This document shows, piece by piece, positions 38,196-46,264 of a stretch of 64,000 bases of DNA (positions are counted from its first letter, which is position 1; each line of letters begins with the position of its first letter). This DNA comes from Flavobacteriales bacterium. Lineage in GTDB: Bacteria > Bacteroidota > Bacteroidia > Flavobacteriales_F > PHOS-HE28. Both the position numbers and the translations under genes were made by a program. The DNA is taken from assembly GCA_016717305.1 (NCBI GenBank), contig JADKFY010000013.1:79651-143650 (forward strand). The letters are read 5' to 3'. The notes beneath the pieces are model-generated. The model saw only the letters and a program-made list of their open reading frames with translations. It did not search any database and was not told where the DNA came from.

Positions 38196-38321
38196 TAGTG
38201 AAGAGAGTCGTTAGTCGTTCGTCGGGAGTGAAGGGAGTCGTGGTTAGTGAGGGGGGGAAGGGGCGGGAGTCTTTAGTGAAGGGAGTGGTTAGTGGTTAGT
38301 GGTTAGTGGTTAGTGGTTAGT
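38196..38321. repeat. Degenerate TTAGT-type low-complexity repeat with GGTTAGT heptamer array
   Basis: AGTGAAGGGAGT and GTTAGT words fill the gap between the two genes; at 38287-38321 the heptamer GGTTAGT is repeated five times in tandem. On the minus strand it supplies the last codons and stop of the RnfD-like gene. Tract length could vary by slippage and so change the C-terminus of that protein. Confidence 0.8.
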
Positions 38322-39194
38322 TTGGGTGTTACTGTTCCGCAGTACTGCGGAAGCATTTTGCGCTTTGCCATTTGAACTTCCAGGTAGCCAGCTGAAGCGT
38401 TCGCCTTTGTAGATCAGGTCCAGCAGCGGGGTGGTAAGGCATAACACGAACAGCGCCCATATCGGAGCAGTGTGCACGAAGGCGAATGTGCCTATGCCGA
38501 AGGTGAGAAGTGCCAACAGAATGCTCCATGCGACCCTTGCTTTGGGTGCGTTCGGTGTGGTCATGGGATCCGTGATCATGAAGCACGTGAACAACAGCAG
38601 CGAGCCGTTCATCATCCGATGCGCCCAGACATCCATACCCCAACCCAAGTAGCCTACGGTACGCAAAAGATCGAGCGATCCAAAGGTGATCAGGAAGACC
38701 GCGCTCGTATCCACTCGACCTACTTTCAACAATACCATGAGGCCTGCGGCTCCTACCAAAAAGACCAATGCCGGACCGGAACCCCATTGTCCGGGGCTTA
38801 CCCAAGCATCACCCGTAAGTAGCACCGCGACCACGATACCGATGTTCGCCGGGTTGAAGATGTGCTTGCCTTTTATCCGGAACAGGAACTTGCTACCAAT
38901 GGCCACCAGTGCGCCCAATACCAAGGTGTACCCATGACCAGCATGGAGCAAAAGGCACAGACCTAGTCCAGTGATCATCGCACTCTTCAGCGCGTTCCAT
39001 GGAAGTCCCTTCCACTTCACGAAAAAGGCTTGCGCAACAAGGCAGGTCGTGAGTAACAGGAGGCATCTCTCCCACTCCAGGTCCCACCGCAGGATCCATG
39101 TGCCGTAAACGAGGAATATCCCAAGGAACAAGATCTGGAAATGTCTTGCATCGCGTTGCAGGAAGCGCAGGCCGGCAATGTGAGGGCTCTTCAT
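38310..39194 (-). CDS. RnfD/NqrB-like membrane protein
   Basis: A 294-residue protein with about nine hydrophobic helices, similar to subunit D of RnfABCDGE electron-transport complexes. Recognisable segments: SAMITGLGLCLLL, KFLFRIKGKHIFNPANIGIV, and FTCFMITDPMTTPNAPKAR. The FMN-attachment threonine motif of true RnfD (SGAT) is not evident; the corresponding region reads VDTSAVFLITF. No other rnf subunits are in view, so it is an orphan. It is paired with the DUF2330 gene downstream. The C-terminal residues SNTQTNH are encoded by the repeat array and are probably not conserved. Confidence 0.82.
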   Translation of the reverse strand: MKSPHIAGLRFLQRDARHFQILFLGIFLVYGTWILRWDLEWERCLLLLTTCLVAQAFFVKWKGLPWNALKSAMITGLGLCLLLHAGHGYTLVLGALVAIGSKFLFRIKGKHIFNPANIGIVVAVLLTGDAWVSPGQWGSGPALVFLVGAAGLMVLLKVGRVDTSAVFLITFGSLDLLRTVGYLGWGMDVWAHRMMNGSLLLFTCFMITDPMTTPNAPKARVAWSILLALLTFGIGTFAFVHTAPIWALFVLCLTTPLLDLIYKGERFSWLPGSSNGKAQNASAVLRNSNTQTNH

Positions 39195-39285
39195 TCGTGT
39201 TGTTCAATGCCCCGTACACCGTATCACGAAAAACGTTCGATCCACGGAAACCTTACGCTCTAGGGATCGTTGAAACGGGTCCACT

Positions 39286-39729
39286 ATGGAGTTGACACCG
39301 CCTGTATTTCCTGCTGTTGATCACATACTCGTGATCGACGATGATGACGATTGCAACTTCGTGACCAAGCTGGTGCTCAAGCAGGCGGGGTATAGAGGGC
39401 AGCTCACATGTCTCACTTCCGTTGAGCAAGCACTTCTGCATTTGCGCGGAGCACATGCCAAACCGGACCTGCTCTTCATCGACATCAACCTGCCGCCGTT
39501 CTCGGGATTCGACCTGTTACACACGTGCGAAACGGAAGGGTTGTTGCCGAATGGTCATTCCACTGTGGTGATGTTCTCATCGAGCAACAGACCGCACGAT
39601 ATCAATAAAGCACTTTCATTCAAAAGTGTCTCCAGCTACGTTGAAAAAGCCCTTTCCGTAGAGGCATTCCAACGAATATCACTGGACCATGCACGCCGCA
39701 GGTCCAACGAAAACCCACCTACCCCATGA
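39286..39729 (+). CDS. Single-domain response regulator
   Basis: A 147-residue receiver domain without output domain. The acidic pocket (VIDDDDD), phospho-acceptor Asp (LLFIDINLPP) and the conserved Lys (SYVEKALS) are present. Single-domain receivers act as phosphate relays or bind partner proteins. The stop overlaps the start of the next regulator by 4 bases (ATGA). It is the first gene of a three-gene cassette with a second receiver and a soluble kinase. Confidence 0.9.
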   Translation: MELTPPVFPAVDHILVIDDDDDCNFVTKLVLKQAGYRGQLTCLTSVEQALLHLRGAHAKPDLLFIDINLPPFSGFDLLHTCETEGLLPNGHSTVVMFSSSNRPHDINKALSFKSVSSYVEKALSVEAFQRISLDHARRRSNENPPTP

Positions 39730-40094
39730 AACGGATCCTGATCATTGAGGACGAGGCCATCATCTCATTCAGCTATCGCCTGCAACTGGAGCGCCTCGGC
39801 TTCGAAGTGATCGGCACGGCACGTAGCTCCGATGAGGCCGAAAGATTCCTCGAGGAAGAGACACCGGACATGATCATCATGGACATCTATTTGAAAGGTG
39901 CCAAGAACGGACTGGAATTGGCGCAGGAGATCCATGCGAAGCAACCCATGCCCATCCTGTTCCTTACAGCCAGCACCAAGACCGAGGTGATCACGGAGAT
40001 CCAAGGGTTGACCGATTGCGAATACTTGAGCAAACCCATCAATCCGGACCGGCTGGAGGATATGCTTCGGCGCTTCGACCATCAGGTCCATTAG
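39726..40094 (+). CDS. Single-domain response regulator
   Basis: A 122-residue receiver. The acidic residues (LIIEDEAI), Asp (MIIMDIYLKGAKNG), Thr (ILFLTAS) and Lys (YLSKPIN) are all canonical, so it should be phosphorylated. It resembles receivers of Bacteroidota CheY-like proteins that lack a DNA-binding part. It is translationally coupled to the previous regulator and ends 10 bases before the kinase gene. Confidence 0.92.
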   Translation: MKRILIIEDEAIISFSYRLQLERLGFEVIGTARSSDEAERFLEEETPDMIIMDIYLKGAKNGLELAQEIHAKQPMPILFLTASTKTEVITEIQGLTDCEYLSKPINPDRLEDMLRRFDHQVH

Positions 40095-40104
40095 AACCCG
40101 GAGT

Positions 40105-40794
40105 ATGCAAGCCGACAAGGAACAGGCGGAACGGCTTCACCGCTTCTCGCATGACCTTCGCAACAGGCTTATCGGTCTGCAGCAGGTCTTGATGCAGTTC
40201 AGTCAACAGCCCACGGAGGAGGAACGAAAGGAACTCATCCACTTCGGCGAACAACAATACTTCAAAGCTTTACGCGAGGTGGAGAACCTGCTCGATGACT
40301 TTGCCGTTGAACGCGGCACGGCCGCACCTGAGCTAGTACCCGTGGCCCTTTCGCCATTGGCACACAAACACATCGAGTTGATGCAACACCGCTTTCTGCG
40401 GAAGCGACAACCGTTGGAACTGGTTCTGGCGGACGATCTGATCGTCCTGGCCGACCCAAGAATGCTGGGGGATATCCTTGATGCGTTGTTGTCCAACGCA
40501 TCCAAGTTCTCGGCACAGGGTAGCCCCATTGTGATCACCACCAATGCGAATGATGACCATGCCGTTCTTGAAATACGTGATCTGGGAACAGGTCTTTCAC
40601 AGGCCGATCTGGAGCAGGTGTTCGTGCGGTTCGCGTTGTTGAGCAACCGGCCCACCGACGGCGAAGCCCAAGGACGCAGTTCGCTGGCCAAGGCACGGGA
40701 AATGGCATTGGCACAAAACGGGAGTTTGGTCGCACGTAGCGATGGCACCGGATGCGGGTGTACGTTCACCTTGGGGGTGCCATTGGTGCTCTAA
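40105..40794 (+). CDS. Soluble histidine kinase without sensor domain
   Basis: A 229-residue protein consisting only of a dimerisation/phospho-acceptor helix and an ATPase domain. His16 lies in FSHDLRNRLIG, a HisKA-type H-box. The N-box is LLSNASKFSAQG and the G1 box is IRDLGTGLS; the G2 region is short and reads AQGRSSLAKA. There is no membrane segment or sensor domain, so it must receive its signal from another protein. With two receivers upstream it forms a compact phosphorelay cassette. Confidence 0.87.
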   Translation: MQADKEQAERLHRFSHDLRNRLIGLQQVLMQFSQQPTEEERKELIHFGEQQYFKALREVENLLDDFAVERGTAAPELVPVALSPLAHKHIELMQHRFLRKRQPLELVLADDLIVLADPRMLGDILDALLSNASKFSAQGSPIVITTNANDDHAVLEIRDLGTGLSQADLEQVFVRFALLSNRPTDGEAQGRSSLAKAREMALAQNGSLVARSDGTGCGCTFTLGVPLVL

Positions 40795-40817
40795 CGCACC
40801 AACTACCCTCCATCACT

Positions 40818-41759
40818 CTACACCATCTCCTTCTCCCCTATCCGACGCACAGCACGCGCTACACGCTGCCCACGGCTGTTCATTGCCAAGCTGAATTCGA
40901 CCGGATCTCCGATGTGCAGGTCCGCGAAATCAACATCCTCCAGGTCGTCGCGAAGGAAGAACAGGTTGTTGTCCGGAAAACGGATGAAGCCGTAGCCGTT
41001 CATCATGCTCATCACTGAGCTCGTGTGCCGCGCTTCCGGGTCCTCATCAACTGGTGTGGTGTACTGTTCATCAGGCTCGCGTGGCGTGGATTCGCGAAGC
41101 ACGAACATCTCGCGGACCACCTGATCATCTTCTCTCAGGCCCTCATCAACAAGGTCGTGCATCTGCAACGGATAGCTCACTTCATTCCACAGGTCCATGC
41201 TGGTGCGCGTTGTCATGTGTACGCCCGTTTCGCTGTCCGTGAATTCGAAATCCCAACCCAGTAGCATGGTCTTACAACCCAAGGCATGCAACTTGCGCAC
41301 GGTCGGCACATGGTCCCCGTCCGATGCGACCAAAGCAACGATATCGTACCGCTTCAGCATGCATAGCTCGTAGGTCTCAAGGGCCATGAGCACGTCGATG
41401 CCCTTTTCCTTTTTGCGCCCCTCGGTATCCTTCAGCGGCAAATAATGGGTTTGCACGTTGTTGTACATGAGCACATCATCGAACACGCGATCATGGTACA
41501 ACTGGTTCGACTTCTCGTTGGCCTCCCTAGCCGAAAAGCGCCCACGGAAGAAGTGCGCATCGATGATGTGGCAAAGGTTGGGTTTGGTCCCTTCCCTTTC
41601 TGCCACCATGTGCTTCACGAAATCGTGCAAGCCTCCAATGTGGATCCTTCGACGATGTGGATGTTGGTAGTTGTAGTAGTTGCTAACGTGGGAGAAGTAG
41701 CTCCCGTCATAAAATACGCCTATCTTCAAGGCATGTGTACCGGTTATTGCACTTGGCAT
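40818..41759 (-). CDS. NYN-domain protein with C-terminal cold-shock-like domain
   Basis: A 313-residue protein. The N-terminal ~180 residues form a NYN (LabA/DUF88, PIN-like) nuclease domain with the expected acidic residues: IGVFYDGSYF at the start, EKGIDVLMALE in the middle and ALVASDGDHVPTVR. A charged linker (about 205-245) leads to an OB-fold like a cold-shock domain: MMNGYGFIRFPDNNLFF, then VDFADLHIGDPVEFSL and RGQRVARAVR. The two parts suggest an RNA nuclease with its own RNA-binding module. It is divergent from the DUF4468 gene, and the -7 box lies 18 bases upstream of the start. Confidence 0.86.
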   Translation of the reverse strand: MPSAITGTHALKIGVFYDGSYFSHVSNYYNYQHPHRRRIHIGGLHDFVKHMVAEREGTKPNLCHIIDAHFFRGRFSAREANEKSNQLYHDRVFDDVLMYNNVQTHYLPLKDTEGRKKEKGIDVLMALETYELCMLKRYDIVALVASDGDHVPTVRKLHALGCKTMLLGWDFEFTDSETGVHMTTRTSMDLWNEVSYPLQMHDLVDEGLREDDQVVREMFVLRESTPREPDEQYTTPVDEDPEARHTSSVMSMMNGYGFIRFPDNNLFFLRDDLEDVDFADLHIGDPVEFSLAMNSRGQRVARAVRRIGEKEMV

Positions 41760-41777
41760 GGATCATGGATAAGATGG

Positions 41778-41785
41778 CAAAGGTA
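41778..41785 (-). promoter_or_regulatory. -7 box upstream of the NYN gene
   Basis: TACCTTTG on the minus strand matches the consensus exactly, 18 bases before the ATG. No clear -33 element. Confidence 0.5.
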
Positions 41786-41824
41786 ATTGCCGTAAGATCC
41801 TTGCGCCATTACTTTACACGCTCC

Positions 41825-42379
41825 ATGCGCTTCTGGTCCGTTGTCCTATTCCTGCTCCTGTTACCGGCGACCCAAGCGCAAGATGCCCCGGCACCGGGTA
41901 CCGCGTTGGGTATTACGCGCCATATGAGCATTCCACTGAACGGTCTGCTGCTTTTCGATCAGGTGGCCAGTGCTTGGAAGTGGACCTTCGGCAATGAGCC
42001 CGGAGGTAAGGTGCTGCTCAGTGACCGCGAAAACGGGATACTTGAAGGTACGGCACGCATCAACTTCCGATCGGCCATACTGCCCGGCCGCGAAGAGAGC
42101 ATGGGGACAATTGCCTACCACGTAAAGTTCCAGATACATGCCGGGGAATGCGCTGCGATCGTTTCCTCGCTGGTACACACGGGCAACAAGAATGCACACC
42201 GCAGAGCGGTGAACATGGGTCAACTTATGCGCAACGAGGACCAAGTGACCCACGCCATTGGTATGAGCCACATTTTCACCGTAAAGCTGCATGCTGAGTT
42301 AAGGACCCTGGCCGAGACCCGGATAAATGCGCTCTTGCAGAATATGGAGGCGCGTATAAGGGCGGATCTGGAGGATTAG
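41825..42379 (+). CDS. DUF4468-type exported protein
   Basis: A 184-residue protein. The start at 41825 gives a good signal peptide (MRFWSVVLFLLLLPATQAQ). The mature part resembles DUF4468 (TBP-like fold) with pattern LFDQVASAWKWTF..., ILEGTARINFR and IAYHVKFQIHAGECAAIVSSL. Bacteroidota proteins of this group are periplasmic and of unknown role. The C-terminal helix is charged. Confidence 0.7.
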   Translation: MRFWSVVLFLLLLPATQAQDAPAPGTALGITRHMSIPLNGLLLFDQVASAWKWTFGNEPGGKVLLSDRENGILEGTARINFRSAILPGREESMGTIAYHVKFQIHAGECAAIVSSLVHTGNKNAHRRAVNMGQLMRNEDQVTHAIGMSHIFTVKLHAELRTLAETRINALLQNMEARIRADLED

Positions 42380-42479
42380 GCGTTGATCTGGACCGTATGG
42401 GAATTGTGGCTCCGGATCAGGCCGCCACCGCTTTTGTTCATTTCGGCAAGGCGGTATCCACTGGACCCCTATAGACTAT

Positions 42480-42513
42480 AATGGACGTGTACGCACATCC
42501 ATTCCCGTCCATT
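42480..42513. repeat. Second copy of the AATGGACGGGAAT repeat family
   Basis: AATGGACG at 42480-42487 and its complement within ATTCCCGTCCATT (42501-42513) form an 8-bp inverted pair. The latter is the exact complement of the 13-base unit seen at 28902-28914. It lies upstream of a sensor kinase gene. Confidence 0.55.
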
Positions 42514-42553
42514 GCAACCTCTGCCCAATACGCTGCGTTGAAGGTCTTTGACC

Positions 42554-43870
42554 ATGCAGCCTATCAAACGCTTTTCCATGCGATCGTGGCCCATCATTAC
42601 GGTGGTGCTCATGTCCCTTTTCATTTCCTACGGACTAAGCCTGATCTCCCGGTCGCAGCAGCTGCAGCAGCGGATCACACAGGAAGTACACTTGTTGGAT
42701 GAATTGAGCCGACTGAACGACGCGTTGCATCAATTGGGCATCGCCCATCGGATGGACATCAGTACACAGCAATTCGGCTGGCCAACGGAATTGGAAAAGG
42801 TGAGACAACGGGTGGCTTCCTTGAAGGCGCGGTATCCGGATTCGCCCGGAATGGTAGAGATGCCTGATGACTTGAACCGGTTGTTGCACCAAACTGATTC
42901 GTTGCACCGCGAGGCTATGTCAACACCGGCCCTATGGAACGAACGAACACCCGCTGAAGCTGTTTTCCAATTCATGCTCCAACGCAGCCAGAAAGCCGTG
43001 GACCGCACCACGCGCAGTGTCCATGAGCAAGGCCTGAGCGTGTACACATCTACCCTTTCAAAACGGTGGAGCGAAGCCCAGTTCCTGCTGATCGCTGCTT
43101 GCCTGATGGCGGTGGTGTTCGCATGGCTCGTGGGAAAGAGCCAACGCTTGTTGGTGGTGAGCCAGAATAGGGCTGAAGAACTGGACCGTGCCAAACAGGA
43201 CTTGGAAAAAGCCAACCGCGATCTGCGCGAAACCATGTTGAGCAAAGAGGAGAAGGAAGTGATGTTGAAGGAGATCCACCACCGCGTGAAGAACAACCTG
43301 CAGATCGTGAAGAGCTTGATCCGATTCCAAATGGAACAGGTGAAGGACCCGACAACGACCGAGCTGTTCAATGAATGTGTGAATCGCGTAAGTGCCATGG
43401 CCTTGGTTCACGAGCAGACCTACCTGAGCAAGGACCTGGCGAACATTGATGTGAACTCGTACTTCGCGCAGTTGACCAGAGATCTCTGCTATGCCTATAG
43501 CGTTGACATCAAACTGGACCTCGACATCAAGATCAACGTTCCAACGCTAAGCGTGGACACCTTGATCCCCTTGGGTCTGGTGATCAATGAGATCATTTCG
43601 AATTCTCTTAAATACGCGTTCAAGGGCCGCAAGAAGGGCACGATCTTCGTTCACCTCGATGGTGATCAAGAGCACGGGTTGCACATGCGCATAGGTGATG
43701 ATGGTGTTGGCTTGCCTGACCGCGGGAAGTGGGACCGACCGGAGACCTTGGGCATGGACCTGATCCACACACTGGCCGGACAGTTGGACACTACCGTGGA
43801 ATTGGTCCCCGGACCGGGAACAGTGTACGAGCTGATCACGGTCCAGCAGCAGCGCAGGAAGGTGGCTTGA
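42554..43870 (+). CDS. Membrane sensor histidine kinase, HisKA_2 type
   Basis: A 438-residue kinase. Two membrane helices (about residues 12-30 and 178-197) enclose a ~145-residue extracytoplasmic sensor region without recognised family. A coiled segment leads to the HisKA_2 dimerisation part, with the phospho-acceptor His in MLKEIHHRVKNNLQIVKSL, and then an HATPase domain (N-box NEIISNSLKYAFKG, G1 IGDDGVGLPD, G2 GMDLIHTLAGQL). This is the PdtaS-like class that usually phosphorylates non-DNA-binding or antiterminator regulators. No regulator is adjacent. The ATG at 42554 is preferred to the TTG at 42548. Confidence 0.9.
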   Translation: MQPIKRFSMRSWPIITVVLMSLFISYGLSLISRSQQLQQRITQEVHLLDELSRLNDALHQLGIAHRMDISTQQFGWPTELEKVRQRVASLKARYPDSPGMVEMPDDLNRLLHQTDSLHREAMSTPALWNERTPAEAVFQFMLQRSQKAVDRTTRSVHEQGLSVYTSTLSKRWSEAQFLLIAACLMAVVFAWLVGKSQRLLVVSQNRAEELDRAKQDLEKANRDLRETMLSKEEKEVMLKEIHHRVKNNLQIVKSLIRFQMEQVKDPTTTELFNECVNRVSAMALVHEQTYLSKDLANIDVNSYFAQLTRDLCYAYSVDIKLDLDIKINVPTLSVDTLIPLGLVINEIISNSLKYAFKGRKKGTIFVHLDGDQEHGLHMRIGDDGVGLPDRGKWDRPETLGMDLIHTLAGQLDTTVELVPGPGTVYELITVQQQRRKVA

Positions 43871-43938
43871 TCAATTTTGAACCGGCAGGCACTTCGGGCT
43901 TGGATCCATTCGGCACATCCCTACTTCGATCCTTCATC

Positions 43939-43946
43939 TACTTTTG
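43939..43946 (+). promoter_or_regulatory. -7 box upstream of the prolyl oligopeptidase gene
   Basis: TACTTTTG is an exact TAnnTTTG match, 32 bases before the ATG at 43979. No -33 TTG at the right spacing. Confidence 0.5.
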
Positions 43947-43978
43947 CGCCGATCGCCATTGGGTGATCCCCTTCGCCC

Positions 43979-46264
43979 ATGGACCGCTCCTCTTTGATCG
44001 CACTGCCCTTCGTCTTCCTCTGCGCCTGCGCCGGGAATGAAGAACCCGTAACCACCGTTCCTTCAATGACCTATCCCGAAACCCGGCAGGACAGCACCGC
44101 TGGTGATACGCTGCACGGCACTTTCATTTCCGACCCCTACCGTTGGCTAGAGAACGATACCAGTGCGGAAACCGCTGATTGGGTTACACGGCAGAACGCG
44201 GCAACGGAAGCGTATTTGTCCAAGGTCCCCTATCGCGAAAGCATTGCGAAGCGGTATGAAGAGATCTACAACTTCCCGAAAGTATCCGCGCCTTGGAAGG
44301 TGGGTGACCTGTACTTCATCAGCAAGAACAGCGGTCTGCAGAACCAGTTCGTGATCAACGTGCGTGAAGGACTGGATGGAGAGGATAAGGTGTTCATAGA
44401 TCCCAATGCGATCGACCCTGCAGGAACCACCACGTTCAATATGTTGGGTGCCAGCAAGGACGACAAGTACATGGCGATCGGCGTGCAGAAGGCAGGGAGC
44501 GATTGGCAGGATATCGAAGTGTGGGACCTTACCACTAAGACCAAGACCAATGATCTCTTGAAGTGGTGCAAATTCAGTGGCGCCGCTTGGTACAAGAACG
44601 GATTCTTCTACAGCCGTTACCCTTCACCCTCGAAAGGCACGGAACTGAGCGCTGCCAGCAAATTCCAAAAAGTGTATTACCACGTAGTGGGTGAACCGCA
44701 AGAAAAGGATGTACTCGTTTGGGAGGACACCAAGAACGGAGATCTGTACGTAGGTGCCGGAGTTACTGAAGGCGAGGAATTCGCAACCCTTTACATCAGC
44801 ACCGGGACCGATGGATTCGAGCAGTACTTTCATGACCTGCGCACTGGCCATATCCCTTCACCCCAAACGAAATGGGTGCCGTTGCAACAGGGCTTTGACC
44901 ATAAAACGAGCATTGTGGGATACGAGCCGAAGAGCAGTCGGCTTTTGGTGATGACCGATGTGGAAGCACCCACCTACCGCTTAGTTTCCGTGGACCCTGC
45001 CAAGCCTGCACCAACTGAGTGGAAGGACGTGATCCCGATGCGCGCCGAACTATTGCAAAGTGTGAGCACCGGTGGCGGTCTGCTCTTCGCTGATTACCTC
45101 AAGGACGCAACCACGCGCATCTACCGATTCAATTCGGATGGTACCGGCGAACAAGAAGTGGAACTGCCCGGCCTGGGAAGTGCTGGCGGCTTCGGCGGAA
45201 AACGCGAGGACACCTACAGCTTCTATAGCTTCACCTCCTTTACCGATCCCGGTACGATCTACCGTTACGACTATGTAACGGGCAAAAGCGAAGTGTACTT
45301 CCGGCCGGAATTACGGTTCGACCCATCGCTCTACATTACCGAACAAGTCTTCTTCCCCAGTAAGGATGGGACCAAGGTGCCCATGTTCATCGTGCGCAAG
45401 ATCACTGTTGAACGCAACGGCAAGAACCCTGCGTTGCTCTATGCGTACGGCGGGTTCAATGTGAGCCTGAGCCCCAGCTTCAGCACCAGCCGAATGATCC
45501 TGTTGGAGCAGGGCGGGGTATTCGCATTGGCCAACTTGCGCGGTGGCGGTGAGTATGGCGAAGACTGGCACAAGGCCGGTATGCTGGAGAAGAAACAGAA
45601 CGTGTTCGACGATTTCATCGCAGCGGCGGAATACCTGAAAGCCATGAAATGGACCGACACCGAACACTTGGGCATAAACGGTGGTAGTAACGGTGGGTTG
45701 CTGGTGGGAGCAGTGATGACCCAGCGGCCAGACCTCGCTGGGGTGTGCTTTCCTGAAGTGGGCGTACTGGACATGTTGCGCTACCAGAAATTCACCGCCG
45801 GTTTCGGATGGACCCCGGAATACGGAAATGCGGACAAGAGCCCGGAGGAGTTCGATTTCCTTCGGAAATATTCACCGCTACACAACGTAAAACCGGCAAG
45901 CTATCCGGCCACTTTGGTGATGACCGCAGACCATGACGACCGCGTTGTGCCTGCACATAGTTTCAAGTTCATCAGCACCCTGCAACGCGAACAATTGGGC
46001 GAGGCGCCGGTGTTGATCCGGATCCAGACCCAAGCCGGACATGGCGCAGGGATGCCCACCAGCAAGATCATTGAACAGCAAGCGGACAAATGGGCTTTCT
46101 TCTTCAACAACGTAGGAGTGGTTCCACTTACGAGGAAGCCGCCAAAGCGACCGAGTGATCCTCCATGCAACGTGGCGTACCCGGAACGGGGCATTTCCCC
46201 GCGCTGCGATCGGCCTAACGGAATAGTACCATCTTTGGCCCCATGGACGCGTACCAGATCCTGA
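43979..46264 (+). CDS. Prolyl oligopeptidase (S9A), lipoprotein
   Basis: A 761-residue serine peptidase that cleaves after proline in short peptides. An N-terminal lipobox (FLCAC) suggests a lipid anchor. The beta-propeller part starts with DPYRWLEND and YRESIAKRYEEIYNF. The alpha/beta-hydrolase part has Ser570 in NGGSNGG, Asp in DHDDRVVP (about 654) and His in AGHGAG (about 688), plus LANLRGGGEYGEDW. The last ~45 residues after FFNNVGVV are low in similarity and run 22 bases into the next gene; homologues end soon after the hydrolase core, so the stop codon may have been lost through an indel near 46120. Confidence 0.93.
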   Translation: MDRSSLIALPFVFLCACAGNEEPVTTVPSMTYPETRQDSTAGDTLHGTFISDPYRWLENDTSAETADWVTRQNAATEAYLSKVPYRESIAKRYEEIYNFPKVSAPWKVGDLYFISKNSGLQNQFVINVREGLDGEDKVFIDPNAIDPAGTTTFNMLGASKDDKYMAIGVQKAGSDWQDIEVWDLTTKTKTNDLLKWCKFSGAAWYKNGFFYSRYPSPSKGTELSAASKFQKVYYHVVGEPQEKDVLVWEDTKNGDLYVGAGVTEGEEFATLYISTGTDGFEQYFHDLRTGHIPSPQTKWVPLQQGFDHKTSIVGYEPKSSRLLVMTDVEAPTYRLVSVDPAKPAPTEWKDVIPMRAELLQSVSTGGGLLFADYLKDATTRIYRFNSDGTGEQEVELPGLGSAGGFGGKREDTYSFYSFTSFTDPGTIYRYDYVTGKSEVYFRPELRFDPSLYITEQVFFPSKDGTKVPMFIVRKITVERNGKNPALLYAYGGFNVSLSPSFSTSRMILLEQGGVFALANLRGGGEYGEDWHKAGMLEKKQNVFDDFIAAAEYLKAMKWTDTEHLGINGGSNGGLLVGAVMTQRPDLAGVCFPEVGVLDMLRYQKFTAGFGWTPEYGNADKSPEEFDFLRKYSPLHNVKPASYPATLVMTADHDDRVVPAHSFKFISTLQREQLGEAPVLIRIQTQAGHGAGMPTSKIIEQQADKWAFFFNNVGVVPLTRKPPKRPSDPPCNVAYPERGISPRCDRPNGIVPSLAPWTRTRS

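Noticed and set aside
38196..38330. CRISPR-like array
   Set aside because: The units are 7 bases with no spacers; it is a simple tandem repeat.
42481..42702. Small open frame upstream of the sensor kinase
   Set aside because: It overlaps the kinase start in another frame, has no similarity and includes the dispersed repeat.
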